The notes below the pieces were generated by a model. It had not been told where the DNA came from, made no database searches, and saw nothing but the letters and a program-made list of their open reading frames with translations. Made by a program: the position numbers and the translations under genes. Positions 33,559 to 41,459 of a stretch of DNA of 64,000 nt are shown one piece after another. Position 1 is the first letter of the stretch. Each line of letters opens with the position of its first letter. Source of the stretch: Streptacidiphilus melanogenes (lineage in GTDB: Bacteria; Actinomycetota; Actinomycetes; Streptomycetales; Streptomycetaceae); NCBI RefSeq assembly GCF_000787835.1, contig NZ_BBPP01000040.1, positions 1 to 64,000 on the forward strand, read 5' to 3'.

Positions 33559-34389
33559 ATGTCCCACTCACGCACACTCGCACTCGACCGGGCACCCGCG
33601 CGGCTGCCCGCGCCGCACGCCGTCGACACCGAAGAAGCCCGCGAGCTGTCCAGGCAGCTGTTCACGCGCCTTCGCGAGCTGGACGAAGGCACCGCGGACT
33701 ACTCCTACGTGCGCAACACCCTGGTCGAGCTGAACCTCGCCCTGGTGCGCTACGCCGTGGCCCAGTTCCGGCACCGCAACGAACCGACCGACGACGTCCT
33801 CCAGGTCGGCATCGTCGGCCTGATCAAAGCGATCAACCGCTTCGACCCCGACCGCAACCTGGAATTCTCCACCTTCGCCCTGCCGACCATCACCGGAGAA
33901 CTCAAACGCTTCTTCCGCGACACCAGCTGGTCGGTCCGCGTGCCCCGCCGACTCCAGGAGCTGCGCCTGCGCCTCGCTAAGGCCACCGACGAACTCTCCC
34001 AGAAGCTCGAGCGCGAACCCACCGACGCGGAACTGGCCGCCGCCCTGGACGTGACCGAGCAGGAGATCGCCGAGGGCCGCACCGCGAGCAATGCCTACAC
34101 CGCCGGGACCCTGGAAGCCCCCGACGACGGCACCGACTGCGAGGGCCCGCAGAGCCGCCGGTTCGGCTACACCGACGCCGCACTGGAGGGCGTCGAGAAC
34201 CTGGAGTCCCTCAAGCCGCTGATCGCCCAGCTGCCCGAACGCGAGCGCACCATCCTTGCCCTGCGCTTCACCGGCGAGCTCACCCAAGCCGAGATCGGCG
34301 CACGCCTGGGCATCTCTCAGATGCACGTCTCACGGCTCCTGTCGCGCGTGCTGGCACAGCTGCGCGAGGCACTCCTGGCCGAACAGTGA
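33559..34389 (+). CDS. SigB/SigF-type RNA polymerase sigma factor
   Basis: The 276-residue protein is a group 3 sigma factor. Region 2 reads YVRNTLVELNLALVRYAVAQ, then VLQVGIVGLIKAINRFDPDR and FSTFALPTITGELKRFFRDT. Region 3 reads WSVRVPRRLQELRLRLAKAT. Region 4 contains LTQAEIGARLGISQMHVSRL as the helix-turn-helix. Factors of this type are held by RsbW-like HATPases and freed by STAS proteins, and three such STAS genes lie in this window. A SigB-like promoter candidate precedes ATG 33559. A paralogue is encoded at 40548-41447. Confidence 0.93.
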   Translation: MSHSRTLALDRAPARLPAPHAVDTEEARELSRQLFTRLRELDEGTADYSYVRNTLVELNLALVRYAVAQFRHRNEPTDDVLQVGIVGLIKAINRFDPDRNLEFSTFALPTITGELKRFFRDTSWSVRVPRRLQELRLRLAKATDELSQKLEREPTDAELAAALDVTEQEIAEGRTASNAYTAGTLEAPDDGTDCEGPQSRRFGYTDAALEGVENLESLKPLIAQLPERERTILALRFTGELTQAEIGARLGISQMHVSRLLSRVLAQLREALLAEQ

Positions 34390-34813
34390 CCGCCCGTCCC
34401 GGCAGGAGATCTGAGCCATCGTCACTCACCCCGTGGAACCGGAAGGCCCACCGCGCCGTGCGCTGAGCGGGATCGCGGCGGAGCGGGATCTCAGCGTCAT
34501 ACGTGGCCTTGTCGGGCTGGTCGCGGCTCGGGCGCCGTCGGCTTGGGTGGATCCGGGTCGGGGTAGGGCAGGGGGTTCGGGTCAGGTCCCGGCTGCGGCA
34601 CCGAGGCGGGCGCGGTGGCGGACACGGCTGCCTCCTCATTCGCTGGACTGCTGTGGACACAGCCTCGGTGGCGGGGCGGTGCACCTGGCTGCGCCTAACC
34701 GGCATCCTTCGGCGGAAACCCTCCATCCCCGCCAGGATGCTGACTGGGTGTACTCCAGGCGATTGCGGGCAGGCGCGTCGCACCGGCATCCCGAATCGGC
34801 AGGAGGCCCGACC
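34390..34813. other. Intergenic region between sigma factor and MFS genes
   Basis: About 420 bases. Apart from the possible small Pro-rich frame on the minus strand (34497-34625) I see no gene. The large in-frame extension of the MFS gene to 34433 is rejected because AGGAGG precedes GTG 34814. Confidence 0.45.
34497..34625 (-). CDS. Possible 42-residue Pro-rich protein
   Basis: A short frame from GTG 34625 reads VSATAPASVPQPGPDPNPLP, then YPDPDPPKPTAPEPRPARQG, and ends at 34497. GAGGAGG lies five bases before the start, which is why I list it. It resembles in style the 82-residue Pro-rich protein encoded at 47668-47916. Pro-rich readings of GC-rich DNA are frequent by chance, so this could be spurious. 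Confidence 0.4.
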   Translation of the reverse strand: MSATAPASVPQPGPDPNPLPYPDPDPPKPTAPEPRPARQGHV

Positions 34814-36337
34814 GTGGACGCGCAACACACCCCGCCCTCCCGGACGCCCACAGGCGCGAGCGGCGGCACAAGCGGAACCGTGACGGATGTCGTCCGGACC
34901 CAGATCCCCGCCCGCCTGGACCGGTTGCCCTGGTCCCGTTGGCATTGGCGGATCGTGATCGGCCTGGGCACCGTATGGATCCTCGACGGGCTGGAAGTGA
35001 CGATCGTCGGCAACATGGCGTCCCGCCTGGCCGAGCAGGGTAGCGGCATTCACATCAGCGCCGCGCAGGTCACCACTTGGGCCGCGGCCCTCTACGTCGC
35101 CGGCGCCTGCTGCGGCGCCCTGTTCTTCGGACACTTGACCGACCGTTTCGGACGCAAGCGCCTGTTCATGATCACGCTTGCCGTCTACCTCTCGGCCACC
35201 GCACTGACGGCCCTGTCCTGGACGGCCTGGTTCTTCTTCCTGTGCCGCTTCCTGACCGGCCTCGGCATCGGAGGGGAGTACGCGGCCATCAATTCCGCGA
35301 TCGACGAGCTCATCCCGGCGCGCGCCCGGGGCCGCATCGACTTGATCATCAACGGCAGCTTCTGGATCGGCGCCGCCGTGGGTGCGCTTGCCTCCATCGT
35401 CCTGCTGAACACCGCGCTGTTCGCCACCGACCTTGGGTGGCGGCTGGCCTTCGGCATCGGCGTCGTACTGGGCCTGGTGATCCTGCTGGTGCGCCGCCAG
35501 GTCCCCGAGAGCCCGCGCTGGCTACTCACACACGGCCGCGCCAAAGAGGCCGAGCGGCTGGTCGACTCCATCGAGCACGAGGTCAGCGAAGAAACCGGGC
35601 ACGACCTGGAGCCCGTCCGCGATGAATTGGCCGTGCAGCAGCGCGGCGTGATCGGCTTCACGACGATCGCCCGCACTGTGCTGCGCGACTACCCGCGACG
35701 GGGCCTACTCGGGCTCGCCCTCTTCATCGGCCAAGCGTTCCTCTACAACTCGGTGACGTTCGGTTACGCGGTCATCCTCACCACCTTCTTCAAGACCCCG
35801 ACCGGCGACACCGGCTACTACTTCGTCGTCATCGCGATCGGGAACTTCCTCGGCCCACTGCTCCTCGGCCGGTACTTCGACACCGTCGGCCGCAAGCCTC
35901 TGATCGCCGGCACCTACATCCTCTCCGGCCTGCTGCTGTTCGGCACCGCCGCCCTGTTCCAGAACGGCATACTGACGGCGGCCACGATGACGGCTTGCTG
36001 GACCGTGGTGCTGTTCTTCGCCTCCGCCGGGGCGAGCGCCGCCTACCTGACCGTCAGCGAGATCTTCCCCCTGGAGACCCGGGCGCTGTGCATCGCCCTG
36101 TTCTACGCGGTCGGTACCGCGCTCGGCGGAATCACCGGCCCCCTGCTCTTCAACGGCCTGGTCAGCAGCGGCAAACCGGCCGACACCACCCTCGCGTTCT
36201 GCATCGGCGCAGGACTGATGTGCGCTGCCGGCCTGGTGGAGGCCGCGATCGGGGTGCGCGCAGAGCGCCGCAGCCTGGAAGACCTGGCCGCACCGCTCAG
36301 CGCCGTGCCGGCCTCTGCATCCGGAGTAGAGGCTTGA
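34814..36337 (+). CDS. MFS transporter (sugar/metabolite:H+ symporter type)
   Basis: The 507-residue protein has about 12 membrane helices. It carries the MFS signature between helices 2 and 3 (FGHLTDRFGRKRLFMITLAV) and its repeat in the second half (LGRYFDTVGRKPLIAGTYIL). RFLTGLGIGGEYAAINSAID matches the AAHS/sugar-porter-like group. The central loop (HGRAKEAERLVDSIEHEVSE) is cytoplasmic. The substrate cannot be inferred. GTG 34814 has AGGAGG seven bases upstream. It is convergent with a PP2C phosphatase gene across a perfect palindrome at 36385-36402. Confidence 0.88.
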   Translation: MDAQHTPPSRTPTGASGGTSGTVTDVVRTQIPARLDRLPWSRWHWRIVIGLGTVWILDGLEVTIVGNMASRLAEQGSGIHISAAQVTTWAAALYVAGACCGALFFGHLTDRFGRKRLFMITLAVYLSATALTALSWTAWFFFLCRFLTGLGIGGEYAAINSAIDELIPARARGRIDLIINGSFWIGAAVGALASIVLLNTALFATDLGWRLAFGIGVVLGLVILLVRRQVPESPRWLLTHGRAKEAERLVDSIEHEVSEETGHDLEPVRDELAVQQRGVIGFTTIARTVLRDYPRRGLLGLALFIGQAFLYNSVTFGYAVILTTFFKTPTGDTGYYFVVIAIGNFLGPLLLGRYFDTVGRKPLIAGTYILSGLLLFGTAALFQNGILTAATMTACWTVVLFFASAGASAAYLTVSEIFPLETRALCIALFYAVGTALGGITGPLLFNGLVSSGKPADTTLAFCIGAGLMCAAGLVEAAIGVRAERRSLEDLAAPLSAVPASASGVEA

Positions 36338-36384
36338 GCCGCCGGATCAGCCCGGCATCGTCCTAGGGCCGAGGGGCACGACCC

Positions 36385-36402
36385 GCACCACCTCGGTGGT
36401 GC
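36385..36402. terminator. Palindrome between convergent genes
   Basis: GCACCACC and GGTGGTGC at 36385-36402 form an 8-bp stem with only two bases between. It lies between the MFS stop and the PP2C stop. It could be a short bidirectional terminator or a protein site; the tiny loop makes a simple hairpin less favourable. Confidence 0.35.
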
Positions 36403-36433
36403 CGCCGCCGGTCTTCGCGTGCACGCCTGTCTG

Positions 36434-37705
36434 TCAGGGCAGTCCGGTCAGGTCGGCTGCTTGGGTGGAGGGCTGCGGGTCGGTGCCGAGCCATTCGCAG
36501 AACAGGATGGTCGCGTCGTCCTGCAGTTCGCCGTGGTGGTAGTCCAGGACCGCGTGCACAATGCGGCGCAGCGTCTCGGGCACGGGAAGGCCGTCGGCGT
36601 GATAACGCAAGAGGAGTTCGACGAACCGCGCGAGGCCGAACTCGGGGCCGCCCGCGCGCCGGGCCTCGGTGATGCCGTCGGTGTACATCACGATCCGGTC
36701 GCCTGGTTCGAGCTGCTCACGGCACAGCGTGAGGGGCAGGCCGAGGTCCGTGCCCATGGGGTGGGCGGGCTCGCACCGCAGGCTGGCGGTCCAGCGCCCG
36801 GCTCGGATGATCAACGGGAGGTGGTGTCCGCGGTTGACGAAGGTGAGCTGGCCGCTGGTGGTGTCCAGGTCGGCGAGGATGCCTGTGGCGTAGCGGCTGC
36901 GGTGGAATTGTTCGAGCAGGTCTGCCTCGATCCGTTCGCTCGTCTCCACCAGGGAGCAGCCCTGGCGTCGGGAGCTGCGGCAGGTGGCCATGGCCAGGTT
37001 CGCGGTCAGTCCGGCGGCGGTGTCGTGGCCCATGGCGTCGAAGATCGACAGGTGGACGTGCGTGCCGGCCGTGGCGTAGTCGTAGGCGTCGCCGCTGACC
37101 TGGTACGCGGGCTCCAGGGCCGCGGCGATGACCACGCGCCCGTCGGCGTAGGTGCGCGGGGGCATCAGATGCCACTGCATCTCGGCGCCGACCGACATCG
37201 GGGCGGTGCGGGTCAGGCGGGCATAGGAGTCACTTCGGTCGCGCTTGCTCGCGACGGCCAGGGCGGTCAGCGCCGCCAGGGCCTCGATGTCCCCGCGGAC
37301 AGCATCGTCCTCGCGCGCGGTGCTGACCTGCAGGACACCCAGGCGCTCGGTGCCGTTGAGCATGGGGACCCACCACCGGCGCGGGCCGCCGGGCTGTTCC
37401 GAGCCGGCGGCGAGGATCTCCCCGACCTGGTAGGCGCGGCCCGCGAGGGTCCCGTCGATCCGCAGCTCGGCGGGATCACTGCCGGGGTCCTGGCCCGCGT
37501 CCTGGCCCTTGCCGGTGAGCAGCCGCAGGTGCCGAAGTTCCAGGTCCGCCAGGTAGACCAGCACGTGCGTGAATCCGGCCAGGGCGGCGCAGCCGTCCAG
37601 AGTTTCGGGAAGGGTCTCCAGCGGCATCAGGTGGCTGGCCGAGAGCAGGCCCGACAGCATCCGCCGGGCCGGGCCGTCCCACTGGTTCGTCTCGGCCACG
37701 GTCAT
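36434..37705 (-). CDS. SpoIIE-type PP2C serine/threonine phosphatase with GAF-like domain
   Basis: The 423-residue protein has an N-terminal GAF-like region (GFTHVLVYLADLELRHLRLL, then PMLNGTERLGVLQVSTARED) and a C-terminal SpoIIE/RsbU domain with EPAYQVSGDAYDYATAGTHV, LSIFDAMGHDTAAGLTANLA and DRIVMYTDGITEARRAGGPE. The Asp residues in these motifs bind Mn/Mg. It should dephosphorylate a STAS protein and so act as an upstream switch for a sigma factor. ATG 37705 was chosen because the conserved start (TVAETNQWDGPARRMLSG) begins there; longer starts are Arg-rich. Confidence 0.88.
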   Translation of the reverse strand: MTVAETNQWDGPARRMLSGLLSASHLMPLETLPETLDGCAALAGFTHVLVYLADLELRHLRLLTGKGQDAGQDPGSDPAELRIDGTLAGRAYQVGEILAAGSEQPGGPRRWWVPMLNGTERLGVLQVSTAREDDAVRGDIEALAALTALAVASKRDRSDSYARLTRTAPMSVGAEMQWHLMPPRTYADGRVVIAAALEPAYQVSGDAYDYATAGTHVHLSIFDAMGHDTAAGLTANLAMATCRSSRRQGCSLVETSERIEADLLEQFHRSRYATGILADLDTTSGQLTFVNRGHHLPLIIRAGRWTASLRCEPAHPMGTDLGLPLTLCREQLEPGDRIVMYTDGITEARRAGGPEFGLARFVELLLRYHADGLPVPETLRRIVHAVLDYHHGELQDDATILFCEWLGTDPQPSTQAADLTGLP

Positions 37706-38024
37706 CTCGATCACCGCCACAGGTGAGGGCGCACGTTCGCCCTTCAGTCTTCCGGTCGGCGCGCTGTCGTGCACCCGGGATCGCATGCGGGCCGAAGGCC
37801 GGGGCGGCACCCTCGCTTGCGGCCTTCGCCACCGATGGCACAACCAGCACGGAAGCACCCCCTCGTGGTGGATGGCCGGTGCCCTCGTTGACTCTGCACC
37901 TGCCCGTGGCTGCTACCCATCTGGTCAGCTGCCCCCGACCGTAGGGGGTGCGGGCGTCGCCATCGACGCATACGCGATCGCCCGCAGGGAAGACGCAGCG
38001 ACACCGACCATGAGGAGGCCTGTC
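37706..38024. other. Divergent intergenic region
   Basis: About 320 bases between the PP2C gene (minus) and the DUF3040 gene (plus). No gene is supported. It should contain both promoters. Confidence 0.4.
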
Positions 38025-38219
38025 ATGGAGGCAAGGGACGGGCCCGCACTCTCGCGGCGCGAGCAACAGGCGCTGACAGACATCGAGCGCGAGCTCCAGC
38101 AAGACGAGGAACTCGACCAGTCACTGCGCACCATGCGATTGCCTCGGCCCCGGTGGCTGCGTTCCCTGCGGCGGCGCAGCCGGCGTGACGGCCGCGGGCA
38201 GGGCAGTAGTGCCAGGTGA
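38025..38219 (+). CDS. DUF3040 family protein, short form
   Basis: The 64-residue product reads MEARDGPALSRREQQALTDI and ERELQQDEELDQSLRTMRLP, the DUF3040 signature, then a basic end. Longer family members continue with two membrane helices; this one stops before them, so it may be a soluble short form or truncated. ATG 38025 is preceded by GAGGAGG. Function is unknown. Confidence 0.8.
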   Translation: MEARDGPALSRREQQALTDIERELQQDEELDQSLRTMRLPRPRWLRSLRRRSRRDGRGQGSSAR

Positions 38220-38335
38220 GGCGGGCGCTCCGCCAACCGGAATGGATGAACCGTCCCTGCCCCGCTCGTCGACGCCCGCCGCCGCCCGCCCGTTGGGACA
38301 CGAACATCTCCACTCCCACGAGCCGCCTCGCCCCG

Positions 38336-38359
38336 GTTTGTGTTCTCGCCGACGGGTCA
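38336..38359 (+). promoter_or_regulatory. SigB-like promoter candidate
   Basis: GTTT at 38336-38339 and GGGTCA at 38354-38359 are separated by 14 bases, close to GNNT-N14/16-GGGTAY with two mismatches in the -10 box. The membrane protein gene starts 50 bases downstream. Confidence 0.35.
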
Positions 38360-38409
38360 CACGCGGTCATGACGGACCGTTCGAAAACCTTTGACGGAAG
38401 GAACCCGGA

Positions 38410-38808
38410 ATGCTGCTCCTGCTCGGCCTACTCCTGCTCTGCGGCACCGCGGCCTTCACCGGCTTGCTCATCGCGGACAACCTGTCCGGAGGCCCGGACT
38501 ACTCGGTCACGATCCTCGGGAACACGATCGCGACCATGAACAGCCTGGAGATCTTCCTCTCCGGCCTGGCCCTGGCGCTGATCTTTTGCTTCGCCCTCGC
38601 CCTGATGGGCATCGGCGGACGGCTGTCGAGTCGACGCCGCGCCCTGCTGCGCAGCTCGCACGGTGCGCACGCGGCCACGCCGCACGCCACGACCGCTCGG
38701 GCCGACACCGACGTAGCCGTCGACGAAGCGACCGGGACCCCGGCCGGGACGGCTGCCGGTACACCGGCGCGTTCGCACCGTCCGCATCGTCATCTGTTCG
38801 GACACTGA
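38410..38808 (+). CDS. Small membrane protein with His-rich tail, 132 aa
   Basis: The product has two membrane segments (MLLLLGLLLLCGTAAFTGLL and LEIFLSGLALALIFCFALAL) separated by a short extracytoplasmic loop, then a long Ala/Thr/His-rich cytoplasmic tail ending SHRPHRHLFGH. ATG 38410 follows GGAAGGAACCCGGA. A SigB-like promoter candidate lies upstream, in keeping with a stress membrane protein. I know no characterised homologue. Confidence 0.7.
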   Translation: MLLLLGLLLLCGTAAFTGLLIADNLSGGPDYSVTILGNTIATMNSLEIFLSGLALALIFCFALALMGIGGRLSSRRRALLRSSHGAHAATPHATTARADTDVAVDEATGTPAGTAAGTPARSHRPHRHLFGH

Positions 38809-38885
38809 TCCCGATCCGGGCAGACGGCGCCCGCGAGCCGGGTCGCAGCCGGGATGAGCGCTCCGTCTGGCCAGCACGCCGTCGG

Positions 38886-39410
38886 TTACCGGCTTGCTCC
38901 GCCAGGCGGAGCTTCGTCGTCACGGCCGGGTGCGTCGCGCCGGCGCAGGTGCAGTGGGAGGGCGAGCCAGCACAGCGCGAACCAGACCAGCACTGCGGCG
39001 ACGATCGGCCAGGCGGCCCAGCCCAGCCCGGCGACGCGAAGCAGCAGGAGCAGCGCCGCCCCGATCGCGGCCGCCAGCAGGCACACCCCGACCGCCACCA
39101 GACGGCTGACTGCTCCGACCATGTGTGATTTGACGTGGTGCCCGGCAAGGAGCCGGTGGTAGGTGACCGGCGCGATCAAAGTGCCGGTCGCGAGAGCGCC
39201 GAGGACGACCACGACGACGTACAGGCCGCGGTCGAAACCATGCAGCCGCGCGAACCTATCGGTGAAGGCCACCGAGAGCAGGAAGCCGAACATGATCTGC
39301 GATCCGGTCTGGGCGATCCGCACCTCCTGCGTCAGATCCGACCAGCGCCGGTCCGCTGACTGCGCCTGGGTCTCATGGCGCTCCCGCGCGCCCACCTCCT
39401 CGTCACTCAC
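38886..39410 (-). CDS. DUF6328-like four-helix membrane protein
   Basis: The 174-residue protein begins VSDEEVGARERHETQAQSAD and has RWSDLTQEVRIAQTGSQIMF before the first membrane helix, a pattern typical of the streptomycete DUF6328 group. Four membrane helices follow (FGFLLSVAFTDRF, GLYVVVVVLGALATGTLIAP, LVAVGVCLLAAAIGAALLLL and AAWPIVAAVLVWFALCWLAL). GTG 39410 has AGGAGG upstream. Function is unknown. Confidence 0.8.
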   Translation of the reverse strand: MSDEEVGARERHETQAQSADRRWSDLTQEVRIAQTGSQIMFGFLLSVAFTDRFARLHGFDRGLYVVVVVLGALATGTLIAPVTYHRLLAGHHVKSHMVGAVSRLVAVGVCLLAAAIGAALLLLLRVAGLGWAAWPIVAAVLVWFALCWLALPLHLRRRDAPGRDDEAPPGGASR

Positions 39411-39527
39411 GGCGCAACCTCCTGACTCCACCCGTCACAGCGGGCTACGACAGGCTCCTAACCCGAAAGCCCGAAGCCACGCCCACGTGCCGCTCCCGTT
39501 GCAGGCCCAGGGGATTCGGGGTCCTGG

Positions 39528-39742
39528 TCAGCCCTTGGGTGCGCCGGCCGCAAGGGCGATAACGATCGGGAGCGCGAACAGGACCACGACACAGGCTGCG
39601 CGAAGTTCAGGGTCCGGCCGAACCCGATCCGTTTGGGCACGAGAAGCCGCCGGTCGTCTCGGTTGAAGTAGAACTGGCCGGCCTTCCAGCAGCGGTCGTC
39701 GTCCCAGTTCACATGCTGCTCCCCGGCCGCAAAGCCGATCAC
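39528..39742 (-). pseudogene. Frameshifted DUF5808-like protein fragment
   Basis: The first part reads HVNWDDDRCWKAGQFYFNRD, then RRLLVPKRIGFGRTLNFAQP, which is the DUF5808 core. The following membrane helix (VVLFALPIVIALAAG) is in another frame. A single missing G near 39585, in a G-run, would join them (PVSW then VVLFALP). No clear start lies upstream. It is either a remnant or a small gene hit by a homopolymer error. Confidence 0.65.
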
Positions 39743-40102
39743 CGCGCCGTCCGGGGGGACGCGCCATGAGTGGCCGGTCAGGACCGAACCGGAGATCAGG
39801 GGCGAACGGCGCGAATCGGTGCCTGGCCTGGCGGACGGACAGCGCGGTCCAGGTCGTGGTCTTGGGCCTGCCGCGTTGGCGCAGGCATGCGGATGAGGCG
39901 GAGGGGCCAGCGGAGTGGAGCCACCATGCGTGCCCAGGCCTGGCCAGTTCCGGTCCGGGCGTTAGTCACGGATTCGATGCAAGATTGAGGTCCGATCGCT
40001 GGGCGGGGGCGGGGCGTTTGGCCAGGGGCGTCTGCGCGTCCTTCATGACACGAAATGGATGTCGCGTTTGCAATGCCGTGATAATCGGGTCATTGTGGGG
40101 GG
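39743..40102. other. Intergenic region before the winged-helix gene
   Basis: About 360 bases with no supported gene. The promoter of the 40103 gene should lie near the right end; GATAATC at about 40080 is a possible -10 region. Confidence 0.35.
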
Positions 40103-40444
40103 ATGGAGCAGGAGACCACCACGCCTCGGGCGACCCGGTGGACGTTCCTGACAAGCCATGCACGGGTCCTTGCCCAGATCGCCCGCGACCCCGGCATCCG
40201 GGTGCGCGACATCGCTGCGCGCTGTCTGCTGACCGAGCGGGCGGTGCAGCGCATCATCGCCGACCTTGAAACGGGCGGCTACCTCAGCCATGCCCGCAAC
40301 GGACGTGGGAACCGGTACCGGGTCCAGCACGGCACCAGGCTTCGGCACCCCGCCGACGCCGGCCCCACGGTGGACGACCTGTTGGCTGTCCTGACCGCAC
40401 AAGCCCAGCGACCCGACGACGTTCTGGCGCCGCGGCACCCATGA
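40103..40444 (+). CDS. Winged-helix transcriptional regulator (paralogue of 17681 product)
   Basis: The 113-residue protein reads TRWTFLTSHARVLAQIARDP, then GIRVRDIAARCLLTERAVQR and IIADLETGGYLSHARNGRGN, nearly identical over the DNA-binding part to the protein encoded at 17681-18037. Only the wing tip and the C-terminus differ. GGGGGG sits directly before the ATG. The sigma factor gene starts 103 bases downstream on the same strand, so it may control that gene. Confidence 0.8.
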   Translation: MEQETTTPRATRWTFLTSHARVLAQIARDPGIRVRDIAARCLLTERAVQRIIADLETGGYLSHARNGRGNRYRVQHGTRLRHPADAGPTVDDLLAVLTAQAQRPDDVLAPRHP

Positions 40445-40547
40445 GACCGGCCACCAGCCGTCACGGGCATGAAGCCCATGGCGGCGGGCACACTTTCGCG
40501 GCCCATGCACGCGGAGCCGCATCAGCATCGAGGAGGGAAGAGAGACC

Positions 40548-41447
40548 GTGTCCACGGCATCCGCCCATCCGACACACAACAGCTCCGACCGCTCGCTCAC
40601 GACGCTGCCCGCTGCCGCCCAGGACGAAGTCCGCGAGGCGGTGGCTGGGACGGCCCCGATCTCCTGCGACCCGGTGACGCTTGAAGTGATGGAGATCCGG
40701 GCGCTGACGGACGTGCTGCTGCTGCGGCTTCGCGAGCTGGAGGAGGGCAGCGCCACCTACTCCTACGTCCGCAACACCCTGGTCGAACTCAACATGAGCC
40801 TGGTCCGCACCGCAGCCCAGCGGTTCGCGCACCGCCGTGAATCGGTAGAGGACGTCCTCCAGGTCGGTGTCATCGGGCTGATCAAAGCCATCAACGGCTT
40901 CGATCCGCACCGAGAGGTCGAATTCGTCACCTACGCCCTGCCCACCATCACCGGCGAGATGAAGCGCTTCTTCCGCGACACCAGCTGGGCGGTCCACGTA
41001 CCGCGACGCCTCCAGGAGCTGCGCCTGCAACTCGCCAAGGCCGGCGAGGCGCTGGAGCACGAACTGGGCCGGGAACCCACCCGCCACGAACTCGCCGCCC
41101 GCCTCGACACCACCGAGGAAGAGGTCACCGAAGGCCTCCTCGCCAGCGACGCCTACACCGCCGGCACCCTGGACCCCCCAGCCGGGGACGAGGAAGGCGA
41201 CAGCCCCCTCCAACGTCGCCTCGGCGCACTTGACCGTGACCTGGAGAACATCGTCGACCTCACCGCGCTGCGGCAGATCCTCCCCACCCTGCCGGAGACC
41301 GACCAGCGCATCCTCGCCCTGCGCTTCGCCGAGGACCTCACCCAGAGCGAGATCGGGGACCGCATCGGCTGCTCCCAGATGCAGGTCTCCCGGCTCCTCG
41401 CCCGCATCCTGGCCGAACTGCGCGCCCAACTCGACGACGAGCGGTAG
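40548..41447 (+). CDS. SigB/SigF-type RNA polymerase sigma factor
   Basis: The 299-residue protein is closely related to the sigma factor at 33559. Region 2 reads YVRNTLVELNMSLVRTAAQR, then VLQVGVIGLIKAINGFDPHR and FVTYALPTITGEMKRFFRDT. Region 3 follows with WAVHVPRRLQELRLQLAKAG, and region 4 contains LTQSEIGDRIGCSQMQVSRL. Start GTG 40548 follows an AGGAGGGAAGAGAG tract. Paralogous sigma genes suggest separate stress branches that may share the HATPase/STAS partners here. Its stop lies 12 bases from the stop of the convergent terpene-synthase-like gene. Confidence 0.93.
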   Translation: MSTASAHPTHNSSDRSLTTLPAAAQDEVREAVAGTAPISCDPVTLEVMEIRALTDVLLLRLRELEEGSATYSYVRNTLVELNMSLVRTAAQRFAHRRESVEDVLQVGVIGLIKAINGFDPHREVEFVTYALPTITGEMKRFFRDTSWAVHVPRRLQELRLQLAKAGEALEHELGREPTRHELAARLDTTEEEVTEGLLASDAYTAGTLDPPAGDEEGDSPLQRRLGALDRDLENIVDLTALRQILPTLPETDQRILALRFAEDLTQSEIGDRIGCSQMQVSRLLARILAELRAQLDDER

Positions 41448-41459
41448 CCACGCAACCCT

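Noticed and set aside
34433-34813. N-terminal extension of the MFS transporter to 34433
   Set aside because: It would add over 120 unconserved, Arg/Gly-rich residues upstream of a perfect AGGAGG-GTG start at 34814.
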